In this document: in pieces, positions 51,159 to 60,019 of the stretch
How positions within the stretch are numbered: the stretch's first letter is position 1
Layout: every line of letters starts with the position of its first letter
Assembly: GCA_964504985.1 (NCBI GenBank)
Contig: CAZDFU010000001.1
Span: 1-64,000, forward strand
DNA from: CAZDFU01 sp964504985
GTDB lineage: Bacteria; Patescibacteriota; Microgenomatia; Daviesbacterales; UBA10151
Direction: 5' to 3'
DNA length: 64,000 bases
Program-made: the position numbers and the translations under genes
Notes under the pieces: model-generated
The model's input: the letters and a program-made list of their open reading frames with translations, nothing else
Told to the model about the DNA's origin: nothing
Databases searched by the model: none

Positions 51159-52181
51159 ATGGCAAGAACTGACTTTGTTATCCCTTCGCTTGGAAATAAA
51201 TTTGTAGATTTAAGAGAGGTAATTCCTGGTGATTCTTTTAATTGGAGTTGGGTTAGGGCACTTTCCGGGGTTAATTATTTAGCAATTCATCATACAGCAG
51301 GCCCTGATACACAAACTCCCGCCCAGATTGCAAATTTCCATATTAACAGCAATGGTTGGGGTGGCATTGGTTATCACTTTTTAATCTCCAAAGATGGGGT
51401 AGTTTATTATGTGGGTGATATTGCAACAGCCCGGGCTAATGTGGCTAATTTAAATGATGCTGTTATTGGTATTTGTTTAATTGGAAACTTTACAGCAGGC
51501 AAAGAGCCTACCTTAGCACAGATAGACTCTGCAAATAAACTTTGCGACTTTTTTATCAACAACTATCCTCCCCTTTCCAATGTAGATTCCTGGGATAAAG
51601 TGCGGGGCCATAAAGATTTACCTAACCAATCAACTGTTTGTCCGGGAGATGCTTGGCAAAGCTGGAGGGCCAGATTGGTATCAGCGCCACCTTCCCCTAC
51701 CCCTGCTCCAGCTCCAACTCCTGCTCCAACTCCGGAGGACCGGGGGGCCCAGATTACAGAAAGTTATAGAACTGTTTTAGGAAGGGATCCTGATATGGGA
51801 GGATTACAAACTTATACCAACAGTCCCTTGAGTATAGACCAGATAATCCGTTCTATGGTGGAATCCCAGGAACATAAGGATCTTATAAGTTCAGCCAAAG
51901 AATCAGCTGGATTTAAATCTCAAATTGAAAATTTACAAACAACCCTTACCTCAGTTAACCAGCAATTAATAAGTCTGCAAGAAGCCTTACAAGACAGAGA
52001 GGCAGAAATTGCCCAGCTTAAAAAATCTTTGGCTGAAAAAGCAGTGGTTACGCCTGGCGAAATACCTTCCCCTAAGTATGATGAGACTGTACAAAAACCA
52101 GACACTACCTTGACAATAGTAGGCGCTTTGATTAACTTATATAAGTTTATCTTCCCGCCCAGAAAGGAAGCTCCAATCTAA
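51159..52181 (+). CDS. N-acetylmuramoyl-L-alanine amidase (Amidase_2) with DUF4214-like domain
   Basis: The ATG at 51159 lies ~14 bases after the predicted transcription start. Residues ~35-175 form a PGRP/T7-lysozyme-like amidase with zinc ligands in 'YLAIHHTAG' and 'VRGHKDL..CPGDAW', which cuts the bond between MurNAc and L-Ala. A Pro/Ala/Thr repeat linker leads to 'YRTVLGRDPDMGGLQTY', a DUF4214-like helical domain, then a coiled coil and a hydrophobic C-terminal stretch. No classical signal peptide is seen; export may need the neighbouring holin-like proteins. It resembles a domesticated endolysin. Confidence 0.88.
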   Translation: MARTDFVIPSLGNKFVDLREVIPGDSFNWSWVRALSGVNYLAIHHTAGPDTQTPAQIANFHINSNGWGGIGYHFLISKDGVVYYVGDIATARANVANLNDAVIGICLIGNFTAGKEPTLAQIDSANKLCDFFINNYPPLSNVDSWDKVRGHKDLPNQSTVCPGDAWQSWRARLVSAPPSPTPAPAPTPAPTPEDRGAQITESYRTVLGRDPDMGGLQTYTNSPLSIDQIIRSMVESQEHKDLISSAKESAGFKSQIENLQTTLTSVNQQLISLQEALQDREAEIAQLKKSLAEKAVVTPGEIPSPKYDETVQKPDTTLTIVGALINLYKFIFPPRKEAPI

Positions 52182-52199
52182 TCTGATTGGTAGTGTAAT

Positions 52200-52493
52200 T
52201 TGGATCAAATAAATTTATCTCCCCTGTCTATTATTTTTGCTTTTGCAACTTTAAATGAATCACTTATAGAATATTTATTTGGAAATGTTAAGCAGTTAAG
52301 GCCTTATTTGCCTCTTTTGGCGCTGGCAACATCAGTTTTTTTAACTTTTACTTATCAGGTAAATATTTTATCTATGATTTTAGGTATTGAGAGTAACAAC
52401 CCATTTTTGGATTTTCTTTTATCAGGTTTTATAGTTTCCAGAGGTTCAAACTTTGTTAATGACATGGTGCAAAGATTTTTACGAAGTAAATAG
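52200..52493 (+). CDS. Small two- to three-helix membrane protein, holin-like
   Basis: A 97-residue protein with a TTG start ('MDQINLSPLSIIFAFATLNESL') and three hydrophobic segments, ending in a basic tail ('MVQRFLRSK'). It begins 18 bases after the amidase stop. Size, charge pattern and position resemble holin-type proteins associated with lysins. No family motif is certain and the TTG start lacks a clear SD. Confidence 0.55.
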   Translation: MDQINLSPLSIIFAFATLNESLIEYLFGNVKQLRPYLPLLALATSVFLTFTYQVNILSMILGIESNNPFLDFLLSGFIVSRGSNFVNDMVQRFLRSK

Positions 52494-52506
52494 AGTCCAG
52501 AGTAAT

Positions 52507-52719
52507 TTAGGGGGTGGGTTTTCCGGCAAAGCCATATACCCAAAAGTCACCGGAAAAACCTATTACTTGATATGGCCAAGTTAAGATAACGCTATAAAAT
52601 CCTGGAGAAAGAAAAGATAAAGCTGGCCACCTGTAATAGAGGGCAAATAGAATTGCTGTAACAAAACCAACCATAAAGTACGCTGTTGCTATGGTAGAAA
52701 TTAAAGAACTTCTCTTCAT
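52507..52719 (-). CDS. Small membrane protein downstream of gyrA
   Basis: A 70-residue protein with two hydrophobic helices ('TIATAYFMVGFVTAILFALYY', 'FYSVILTWPYQVIGFSGDFW'). The ATG lies one base after the gyrA stop, so it is probably cotranscribed and translated by reinitiation. Similar two-helix proteins occur in CPR genomes; no function is known. Confidence 0.55.
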   Translation of the reverse strand: MKRSSLISTIATAYFMVGFVTAILFALYYRWPALSFLSPGFYSVILTWPYQVIGFSGDFWVYGFAGKPTP

Positions 52720-52720
52720 T

Positions 52721-55700
52721 TTATGATCCTATTTTTTCTTTAGAAGACACAACTGTTGCTGCTGCTACCCTCTCTCCTGTCCTTACCCTCATTAATATTA
52801 CTCCCTGGGTTTGTCTTTGCAGGGTTGGAACCTCTTTTAGATCCATTTTTATAAGTTGTCCTTTGGTAGAAGTTAAAACTAATGTATCCATTAAGGGGTT
52901 TATGGCTTGGGCTGTCACAATAGGCCCTGTTTTGGTTGTAACCTGGGCAGCTTTAACGCCTTGTCCTCCCCTCCCCTGTTTGCTCCAGCTGGAAAACTTG
53001 GTTTTTTTACCCAATCCATTTTCCATTATAACCAAAAGTTCATCATCCTGGTTTTCTATAAAAGTCAGGGATACTACTTCGTCTGACCCACTAAGCCTTA
53101 TTCCCCTAACCCCTGAGGTATCCCTATGAGTTGGTTTAACCTGTGATTCTGAGAAACGGATTGATTTTCCGCCTCTTGAGACTATAATCAAATCATCTTT
53201 CCCAGAGGTGGGACAAACCCAGCCCAACTCATCATCTTTATCAAGTTTAATTGCTACCAGGCCGTTTTTGCGGATATTGGCATATTCAGTTATGGCAGTC
53301 TTTTTAACAGTGCCTTTTTTAGTGCACATGAAGAAAAATTTGGCTGCTTCCTCTTTTTGGCGGGTTGTTAAGACAGCGGTAACTTTTTCCCCCTGTTCAA
53401 TATTGATTAAATTAACCACAGCCTGGCCTTTTGCAGCTCTTTGGGTTTCAGGAATCTCCCAGACTTTAATCTGAAAGACTCTGCCTTTGTCTGTGAAAAA
53501 TAAAATACTGTCATGAGTTTGGGTATAAAAAATATGTGAAACAGCATCTGTGTCCTTGGTTGATATACCCATTACCCCTTTGCCACCGCGCTGCTGGGTT
53601 CTAAAAGAGTGTGGTGATTGTCTTTTGATATACCCGCCTTCTGTAATGGTTGCAATTGTTGTCTCATTTGCCACCAAATCTTCTTCTGAAAACTCCCCAA
53701 CTTTTTGTTTATAAACCCTGGTTCTTCTATCATCTGCATATTTTTCCTTAATTTTTATAAGTTCATCTTTAATTACTTTAAGGATCTTTTCTGGATGTGC
53801 TAATAAATCTTCCGGATAGGCAATGGTTTCCCTTACCATTTTTAACTCATCCTCAATTTTTTGTCTTTCCAAAGCAGCAAGACGCCTTAGCTGCATATCC
53901 AAAATGGCAACAGCCTGGATTTCTGTTAATTTGAATTTATCCATCAAATTCTGTCTTGCAGAATCAGCATCCTTGGATTTTTTAATAGTCTCAATAACTT
54001 CGTCGATATTATCAACTGCAATTTTTAGCCCTTCCAAAATATGTTCCCTGGCTTTGGCTTCTGCCAGTTCAAATTCAGATCTTTTGGTGACAACTACAAT
54101 TCTATGATGGGTAAATTCTTCTAAGATTCTTTTTAAGGTTAAAAGATGAGGCACTCCATCTGAAAGGGCTACCAGATTAACATTAAAAACCGACTGCATG
54201 GACGTATATTTGTAAAGATTATTTAAAATAGACTGTGGCTTGGCATCCCTTTTTAGGTCAAAAACAATCCTGACCATTTGTTTTCTGTCTGATTCATCCC
54301 TTAGATCTGCAATGCCTTCTAATTTTTTATCTTTAACAAGGTCTGCAATTCTGGCAATTAAGGTTGCTTTATTTACCTGGTACGGCAGCTCGGAAACAAT
54401 AATCTGCATTTTTCCCTGTGGTGTTTCATCTATTTCTGCTTTGGCTCTCATAACTATTCTGCCCTTACCAGTAGCATAAGCTGATAAAATTTCTGTTTGA
54501 TCATAAATAGATGCGCCTGTAGGAAAATCTGGGCCTTTAATAAATTGCATCAGGTCCTCAACATTTGCCTCAGAGCGGAAAACTTTATCAGAATGAGGTT
54601 GTTCACCTGAATTTTCAGGAGCTTGAGGTTTTAATTTAGCATCTGGTTTTTCTGGATGCTCTATTAGATAAATCAAAGCATCACATACCTCCCCCAGATT
54701 ATGAGGCGGGATTTGAGTAGCCATACCAACAGCAATACCAGAGGCTCCATTTAAAAGTAAGTTTGGTATAACAGAAGGCAGGAGTATTGGTTCTTTGGTT
54801 GTTCCAGAATAATTATCAATAAAATCAACAGTTTTTTTATTTATATCCCTTAAAAGCTCATCAGCTATGGCAGATAATCTAGCTTCAGTATTATGGTTTA
54901 TAAAACCATTTCCTACAAAAGAATGACATTTGCTGTCTACTTTTAAAGAATACACAGTTTGAATTCCACCGTCTTCTATTTGGGAGACAGAATCAAATAG
55001 GTAATTATTTGAAATTAAATGTTCAAATAATAATTGGGTATCGAGTTTTAAAGTTGGTATAACAGTTGGCACTATCTGGCTATAATTTGAGGTTAAATTA
55101 GCATAGCGGTCAAAATTATGTTTTATAGCAAATTCACGTTTGACATAGGATAAATTATGGTCTAACTGGCCTAGAACATATTTTCTTAAGAAAGGGACAT
55201 AATCCAAAAGTGATGAATCTTTATGTAAGGAAAATAATATTTTTTCTAATTTCCCATTTTTATGTTCAGATAAAAAACCAATTTCTCTTTGGAATAACCT
55301 GTAATTCCTAAGACCTCTTATATATAACTTATGAGTTGACCTAAATTTATCAAATCTTTTAGTTGAGGCAATACCAAATCTTAAAAGGATAATTTGTAAT
55401 TGACTAATAAGCTTTTCACTTACAGATATAGCTGATAACTCAACCATTTTTATACTGCTGCTTATACTTCCATCACCTTCAAAATAAGCCTGCAAAAATC
55501 TAGCAACTACTTCTTTAGAAGATTGTAGGATAACTTGAGGGATTTCTTTTTGTGCTGCTTTAAGAGGGTTTAAGCCTAGGTTTTTCAAAAACTCAATAAT
55601 ATATAAACTATGGATCTCTAATCTATAATATGGTTTCTTACCATAAGAGCTTGGTTGTTTTAAAAATTTATGTAAATGACAATCAGGGAAAACCTCTTTC

Positions 55701-56593
55701 CAAATCATCTCAAATTCATTTATCCAGTTTTCATCACTGTTGCAAAATTCAATTTTTTTCTTTCCTACATATCCTTCTGAAATAAGTGCCCCCAGAATAT
55801 ATGCTAAATCAGAATTTAAAGTTTTTGGTAAAATTTTAACCTCAGTCCTATAACTTGGATCTTTAGGAATGAATTCCTTTAGAGATATTTCCCCTGTTGG
55901 CCAGATGAGATCTGAGGTTCTATCGATAACAGTTATATCCCCTTTTCCGATTTGACTAAGTAGTTTCCATTTATACTCAGGTTTACCGGTAATTGGATTT
56001 TTAACCCATGTTAACAAAGGATGATTATGAGATCCTTGAATGGTAAATCCCTGGTTTGTTGTAATCTTGATTGTTGGGTGATGGCCACTATCAAACCATT
56101 TTGAAGTTTTATTAATAGTGCGGTTTCTGGAAAGTATTGATGTTTTAAAATCCTCTGATTGATTTGGTGAAATATCTTTAATTTGTTGAAGACCTTTTTC
56201 AGTAACTATTAAAGTATCACCAGTAATGCAATACCGCATGGCTGCTGGTGAATCCCCGTCAATTGAACCAAAATTTCCCTGGCCATCAATTAGCATATAC
56301 CTCATAGAAAAATTCTGAGCCATTCTAACCATAGCCTCATAAACAGGGGCATCTCCGTGTGGATGAAGATTTTTCAAAACTTCTCCCACCACTGCTGCAG
56401 ATTTTTGATACCTGGAGGTATGGTGCAGGCCTTGTTCAGACATGGCAAAGATAATTCTTCTTTGAACAGGTTTAAGGCCATCTCTTACATCAGGCAAGGC
56501 ACGGGACACTATAACGCTCATGGCGTAATCCAGATAGGATTTTTGCATTTCTTCAATAATAGGAGCTGGTTGAACTTTTCCGATATTTGCCAT
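52721..56593 (-). CDS. gyrA: DNA gyrase subunit A precursor, intein-containing
   Basis: The 1290-residue reading frame is a normal ~843-residue GyrA interrupted by a 447-residue intein. The N-extein (residues 1-121) ends in 'DSPAAMRY', whose Tyr121 is the DNA-cleaving tyrosine. The C-extein resumes with 'TEARLSAIADELL' and continues through the tower, coiled coil and C-terminal six-bladed beta-pinwheel with the GyrA box ('QRGGKGVMG', 'GRGGQGVKA'). After splicing it forms A2B2 gyrase with GyrB for negative supercoiling. A TATAAT (56632-56637, minus) with TTGCTT 18 bases upstream serves as promoter. gyrB is not in the window. Confidence 0.96.
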   Translation of the reverse strand: MANIGKVQPAPIIEEMQKSYLDYAMSVIVSRALPDVRDGLKPVQRRIIFAMSEQGLHHTSRYQKSAAVVGEVLKNLHPHGDAPVYEAMVRMAQNFSMRYMLIDGQGNFGSIDGDSPAAMRYCITGDTLIVTEKGLQQIKDISPNQSEDFKTSILSRNRTINKTSKWFDSGHHPTIKITTNQGFTIQGSHNHPLLTWVKNPITGKPEYKWKLLSQIGKGDITVIDRTSDLIWPTGEISLKEFIPKDPSYRTEVKILPKTLNSDLAYILGALISEGYVGKKKIEFCNSDENWINEFEMIWKEVFPDCHLHKFLKQPSSYGKKPYYRLEIHSLYIIEFLKNLGLNPLKAAQKEIPQVILQSSKEVVARFLQAYFEGDGSISSSIKMVELSAISVSEKLISQLQIILLRFGIASTKRFDKFRSTHKLYIRGLRNYRLFQREIGFLSEHKNGKLEKILFSLHKDSSLLDYVPFLRKYVLGQLDHNLSYVKREFAIKHNFDRYANLTSNYSQIVPTVIPTLKLDTQLLFEHLISNNYLFDSVSQIEDGGIQTVYSLKVDSKCHSFVGNGFINHNTEARLSAIADELLRDINKKTVDFIDNYSGTTKEPILLPSVIPNLLLNGASGIAVGMATQIPPHNLGEVCDALIYLIEHPEKPDAKLKPQAPENSGEQPHSDKVFRSEANVEDLMQFIKGPDFPTGASIYDQTEILSAYATGKGRIVMRAKAEIDETPQGKMQIIVSELPYQVNKATLIARIADLVKDKKLEGIADLRDESDRKQMVRIVFDLKRDAKPQSILNNLYKYTSMQSVFNVNLVALSDGVPHLLTLKRILEEFTHHRIVVVTKRSEFELAEAKAREHILEGLKIAVDNIDEVIETIKKSKDADSARQNLMDKFKLTEIQAVAILDMQLRRLAALERQKIEDELKMVRETIAYPEDLLAHPEKILKVIKDELIKIKEKYADDRRTRVYKQKVGEFSEEDLVANETTIATITEGGYIKRQSPHSFRTQQRGGKGVMGISTKDTDAVSHIFYTQTHDSILFFTDKGRVFQIKVWEIPETQRAAKGQAVVNLINIEQGEKVTAVLTTRQKEEAAKFFFMCTKKGTVKKTAITEYANIRKNGLVAIKLDKDDELGWVCPTSGKDDLIIVSRGGKSIRFSESQVKPTHRDTSGVRGIRLSGSDEVVSLTFIENQDDELLVIMENGLGKKTKFSSWSKQGRGGQGVKAAQVTTKTGPIVTAQAINPLMDTLVLTSTKGQLIKMDLKEVPTLQRQTQGVILMRVRTGERVAAATVVSSKEKIGS
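54890..56230 (-). other. GyrA intein with LAGLIDADG homing endonuclease domain
   Basis: Residues 122-568 of the GyrA precursor form a class 1 intein: block A 'CITGDTLIV' (nucleophile Cys1), block B 'GSHNHPLLTW', and blocks F/G 'VDSKCHSFVGNGFINHN' with penultimate His and terminal Asn; the +1 extein residue is Thr. Two dodecapeptide motifs, 'LGALISEGYV' and 'LQAYFEGDGSI', keep the acidic residues and flank a helical region, so endonuclease activity is plausible. The insertion after the catalytic Tyr is the same site as the GyrA inteins of mycobacteria. Confidence 0.96.
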
Positions 56594-56678
56594 AAATTGA
56601 GGCCTGAAAAAAGAGCTTGCGCCCGGATTTGATTATACCTGTTTTAGCTTCTTATAAGCAAGACACAATATAGCTAAG

Positions 56679-57323
56679 CTAAGAAGATAAAGGGTGTTTT
56701 TTGGGCCAGGTTTTCCAGGCCATTTTATTTCCGGAGGAAAGAACTTGTCCATCTCTGTATAAAGGAAATTCATCTTTTTCAACTTCATGAAGATGATCAG
56801 GATTTTTGATATGATCATAAAATAAAATTCCATTAAGGTGATCAATTTCATGTTGGAAAATCCTGGCTATGTAACCGGTCCATTTTTCCTCTATAGAAGT
56901 CAACCTGGGAGGTTGTTTAGCTAGACGGCCTAGGGATTTTAAGACAATTGCCCTGATTTTAATGGCTTTCGGTCTGGAAACAATACCGCAGATTTTGCCG
57001 GTTGAGTAACAACCCTCATACCATTTTGCTTTTGTTTTAGAACTCCATATAATTTCTGGATTAACATATATTCTTAAATCGCCTACTTTTCCTCTTCCAT
57101 TAGCTTTTGTATCAACCAAAATAATTCTTTTTGAAATACCAATTTGAGGGGCAGCAAGTCCAACCATAATTGGTTTTTTACTATTTTTTTGTTCCCCATG
57201 AGCAATTTTAAGCATTTTTTCTATAATTTTTTTAGTTTGATTGGAAAGAATTTCTTGCGCTGGTATTTTTGAAGATCTTTTTTTAAGAAGCAGATTATTA
57301 GGTTTTAGAAATAAATTTCTCAT
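56679..57323 (-). CDS. def: Peptide deformylase
   Basis: The protein (214 residues from the ATG at 57323, which fits family alignments; a longer frame exists) has the three deformylase motifs: 'GLAAPQIGI' (GxGxAAxQ-like), 'EGCYS' (EGCxS) and 'QHEIDHLNG' (HExDH), whose Cys and two His bind the metal. It removes the formyl group from nascent proteins. Its C-terminus is extended by ~40 residues. A minus-strand TATACT (57336-57341) overlaps the -10 of the divergent ddl. Confidence 0.95.
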   Translation of the reverse strand: MRNLFLKPNNLLLKKRSSKIPAQEILSNQTKKIIEKMLKIAHGEQKNSKKPIMVGLAAPQIGISKRIILVDTKANGRGKVGDLRIYVNPEIIWSSKTKAKWYEGCYSTGKICGIVSRPKAIKIRAIVLKSLGRLAKQPPRLTSIEEKWTGYIARIFQHEIDHLNGILFYDHIKNPDHLHEVEKDEFPLYRDGQVLSSGNKMAWKTWPKKHPLSS

Positions 57324-57339
57324 TTTCCCGGGTTGAGTA

Positions 57340-57345
57340 TATAAT
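57340..57345 (+). promoter_or_regulatory. ddl -10 box overlapping the divergent def -10
   Basis: TATAAT 6 bases before the ddl ATG (57352), with a weak TTCTCA at 17 bp. The def -10 (TATACT on minus, 57336-57341) shares two bases with it. Confidence 0.45.
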
Positions 57346-57351
57346 ATTCCA

Positions 57352-58530
57352 ATGAGCAAGTTGAGAGTAGGTTGGTTTTTTGGTGGCAGGTCTACAGAAC
57401 ATGAAGTTTCTGTGATAACAGCCCTTCAGGCATACGGGAATCTAAATAAAGAAAAGTATGAAGTAATTCCTATATATATTAGTAAGCAGGGTGATTTTTA
57501 TACCAACTCTAAATTTTTAGAACTTAAGAATTACAAAGATATTGATTTTCTGGTTTTATCCTCAACCAAAATTACCATGGGAAGAAAAGATGGAAAAGGT
57601 GGATTTTTCACACAAGGTTTTTTGGGAGGGTTTACTCCCCTGGATTTAGCTTTCCCTCTTTTTCATGGATCATTTGGGGAAGATGGCTCTTTTCAAGGTC
57701 TTATGGAAATGTGTCAAATTCCCTATTCAGGATTTAATGTTTTGGGAGGGGTAGTTTCCATGGATAAAGAAATTTCCAAAGCCTTCTTTCAATCTTTAGG
57801 ATTTTTAACAGCAAAAGGAGTCAGTGTACAAAGAAATGATTGGAACCAAAATTCTAAAAAAATATTAAAAGATATAACTTCCCAAATAAAATTTCCTGTA
57901 TTTGTAAAACCTGCTGATATTGGTTCAACAATTGGAGTAAATAAAGCAAATGACCTGCAACAGTTAGATTTTAATATAGAGGTAGCTTTTACATATTCAG
58001 ATAAGGTGATTATTGAAGAGAGCTTAGAAGGATTAATGGAAGTTAATTGTGCAGCTTTGGGGTACAAAGAAGTGATTGCCTCAGTTTGTGAAATGCCTGT
58101 TAGATCTGGGGATAGTTTGTCATATGCGGATAAATATATGAAAGGCAGTAAGGGTTCAAAGGGAAGTAAGGGTGCTGGAATGGCTTCATTAACAAGACAA
58201 ATCCCTGCTCCAATTTCTCAAAGTTTAACTAAAAAAATTCAGGATGCAACAGTTAAAATTTTTAAGGCCATGGAGGGTTGCGGGATTGCCAGAATTGATT
58301 ATTTTGTAGATCGTAAAAAAGAAACTTTTTATGTTAATGAAGTGAATTCTCCTCCAGGGTCCTTGGCTTTTTATCTTTTTGATGTATTAGAAGTGGGAAT
58401 AAAATATCCTGTTCTTTTGGATAGGATTATTGAAGATGGTTTGAAGCGTTTTGAAGATCAAAAAAAGACCCAATTTACTTTTAATTCACCCCTTCTTTCT
58501 CAACTGGCTCAAAAAGGTTCGCCTCGCTGA
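57352..58530 (+). CDS. ddl: D-alanine--D-alanine ligase
   Basis: The 392-residue ATP-grasp ligase joins two D-Ala for peptidoglycan. Motifs are 'VGWFFGGRSTEHEVSVITA', 'LFHGSFGEDGSFQGLMEMC', 'PVFVKPADIGSTIGVNKA' and the metal site 'NEVNSPPGS'. A microsatellite-encoded 'GSKGSKGSKGAG' enlarges a loop near residue 265 that in relatives is short. The C-terminus runs into a GC-rich repeat, which supplies 'QKGSPR' and the TGA stop. It is probably cotranscribed with no neighbour, being flanked by divergent def and convergent murF. Confidence 0.94.
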   Translation: MSKLRVGWFFGGRSTEHEVSVITALQAYGNLNKEKYEVIPIYISKQGDFYTNSKFLELKNYKDIDFLVLSSTKITMGRKDGKGGFFTQGFLGGFTPLDLAFPLFHGSFGEDGSFQGLMEMCQIPYSGFNVLGGVVSMDKEISKAFFQSLGFLTAKGVSVQRNDWNQNSKKILKDITSQIKFPVFVKPADIGSTIGVNKANDLQQLDFNIEVAFTYSDKVIIEESLEGLMEVNCAALGYKEVIASVCEMPVRSGDSLSYADKYMKGSKGSKGSKGAGMASLTRQIPAPISQSLTKKIQDATVKIFKAMEGCGIARIDYFVDRKKETFYVNEVNSPPGSLAFYLFDVLEVGIKYPVLLDRIIEDGLKRFEDQKKTQFTFNSPLLSQLAQKGSPR

Positions 58531-58578
58531 AGTTTCGGCGAGCGGGTGAAGCTACGCCAAAGGCGGGCGAAGCGGGCA
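58516..58578. repeat. GC-rich hairpin repeat at the ddl 3' end
   Basis: CTCGC/GCGAG and CGCC/GGCG hairpins plus GCGGGCGAAGCGGGC in an otherwise AT-rich area; it contains the ddl stop and reaches the murF stop. It may serve both genes as a terminator-like structure. Confidence 0.6.
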
Positions 58579-58582
58579 ATCT

Positions 58583-60019
58583 CTAATTATACTGATCCGG
58601 CAAGTCACCTTCTAAAAGTACGGTAACTTTTCCGTCTGTTCTAGCCAGTCTTTGGATATATTCTCCAGCAAGTTGTTCAGCTAGGGATATTCCCTCTTTT
58701 GTGGAGTTTGCAAAATAAACCCTGTCTTCTGATGTCACCATTTTTATCCCTGTGACTAAATCAGCTTTATTTTCTTCCCCCACTATAATAACCTCATCTG
58801 CAACAGTGGCAATTTCTTTTCCCAGCTTTTTATTTGCCCCAGCTGCCTCTTTTCCTAACTCCACAAATCCCGGGGTAATTATTATTTTTCGATAGTCTTT
58901 AAATTGTGAAAGCAATTTCAAAGAGCCTTCTGTTGATTTTGGATTTATATTGTAGGAATTATCAATCAAAGTAATTTGCCCCATTTTTTTAATTTCCAAC
59001 CTGTGTGGAGTTGGCAGTAAAAGCTTTGCTCTTTCTTTAATTTCTTCTAAAGTTAAGCCAACCTCTATTGCAGCAATTGAGGCAGCTAAAAAATTAACAG
59101 CATGATGCTCTCCAATTAAAGGGATCTGAATGTCTGCTTTCCCCTTAGGGGTAATGAGTGTAAAAGCAGTTCCTTGTATTGTTGTTTTAATATTACTTAT
59201 TCTGTATTGATCATCATCCCTTCCATAAAAATCCGTGCGGATACCTTCGAGGTTCACGCACAGATTGGTTAACATTTTATAGTTTCCGTTTAATAGAATA
59301 ACTCCTTCACTTTTTACATTCTCTGCCAGTTCAAATTTGGCTCTGGCAATATTTTCCAAAGAGCCAAATTTTTCCAGATGTTGTGGGGCTACTGCAGTGA
59401 TTATCCCAATACTTGGTTTGATAAGTTTGGTAATTTTGGCAATCTCTCCTTTTTTATAAGCTCCAACTTCACAAATAAAAACATCAGTATTTTCTTTAAC
59501 AAGTTCTAAAACAGTTTGAGTAATCCCTAAAGGAGTATTAAAACTTTTTGGGGTTTTTACAACGAAGTATTTCTTAAATAAAAGTGTATGTAAAATATCT
59601 TTGGTGGAAGTTTTCCCAAAAGAACCTGTGATAGCTATAACCTTTAAGTTAGAAAGCTTTTCTAATTTTTCTTTTGCTGCTGAGATAATTTTTCTTTTTT
59701 GATAATACTCAATTGGCCAGATTAAAATTTGAGAAGCAATTAAAAAAAGTGGAGAAAAAAATGCTTTTAATGGTAAGAAAAAAATAACTGTCCATACATT
59801 ATTAAAAAAATAAAGTGAGTTAAATAGACTATCAATTATTATTAAAGAAAAAGAAACTAAAAATAAAAATTTTGCTTTTGATGTCCAAGTAAGTTTGTGC
59901 TTTTTTTGCAAGTTTCTTTTGAAAGGATTTTTTAAAAACCACTTCAAAAAATCAAACCAGTTATATTCCAAAACCTGGAATATGTATAAGTGATCAATTA
60001 ATGGGAATATTTTAAACAT
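58583..60019 (-). CDS. murF: UDP-MurNAc-tripeptide--D-Ala-D-Ala ligase (MurF-like), membrane-anchored
   Basis: The Mur ligase core has the P-loop 'AITGSFGKTSTKDIL', the MurF-type 'DNSYNINPKSTEGSLKLL' and a C-terminal Rossmann domain. It adds the D-Ala-D-Ala product of ddl to the UDP-MurNAc peptide. Instead of the usual N-terminal UDP-binding domain it starts with three hydrophobic helices (residues ~35-110), so it may be membrane-bound, and the substrate could be modified. The ATG at 60019 overlaps the upstream gene's stop by 8 bases. Confidence 0.85.
   Translation of the reverse strand: MFKIFPLIDHLYIFQVLEYNWFDFLKWFLKNPFKRNLQKKHKLTWTSKAKFLFLVSFSLIIIDSLFNSLYFFNNVWTVIFFLPLKAFFSPLFLIASQILIWPIEYYQKRKIISAAKEKLEKLSNLKVIAITGSFGKTSTKDILHTLLFKKYFVVKTPKSFNTPLGITQTVLELVKENTDVFICEVGAYKKGEIAKITKLIKPSIGIITAVAPQHLEKFGSLENIARAKFELAENVKSEGVILLNGNYKMLTNLCVNLEGIRTDFYGRDDDQYRISNIKTTIQGTAFTLITPKGKADIQIPLIGEHHAVNFLAASIAAIEVGLTLEEIKERAKLLLPTPHRLEIKKMGQITLIDNSYNINPKSTEGSLKLLSQFKDYRKIIITPGFVELGKEAAGANKKLGKEIATVADEVIIVGEENKADLVTGIKMVTSEDRVYFANSTKEGISLAEQLAGEYIQRLARTDGKVTVLLEGDLPDQYN

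Noticed and set aside
52863..54479. Plus-strand open frames of 79-94 codons opposite gyrA
   Set aside because: They are antisense shadows of the conserved gyrA coding sequence with no start context.
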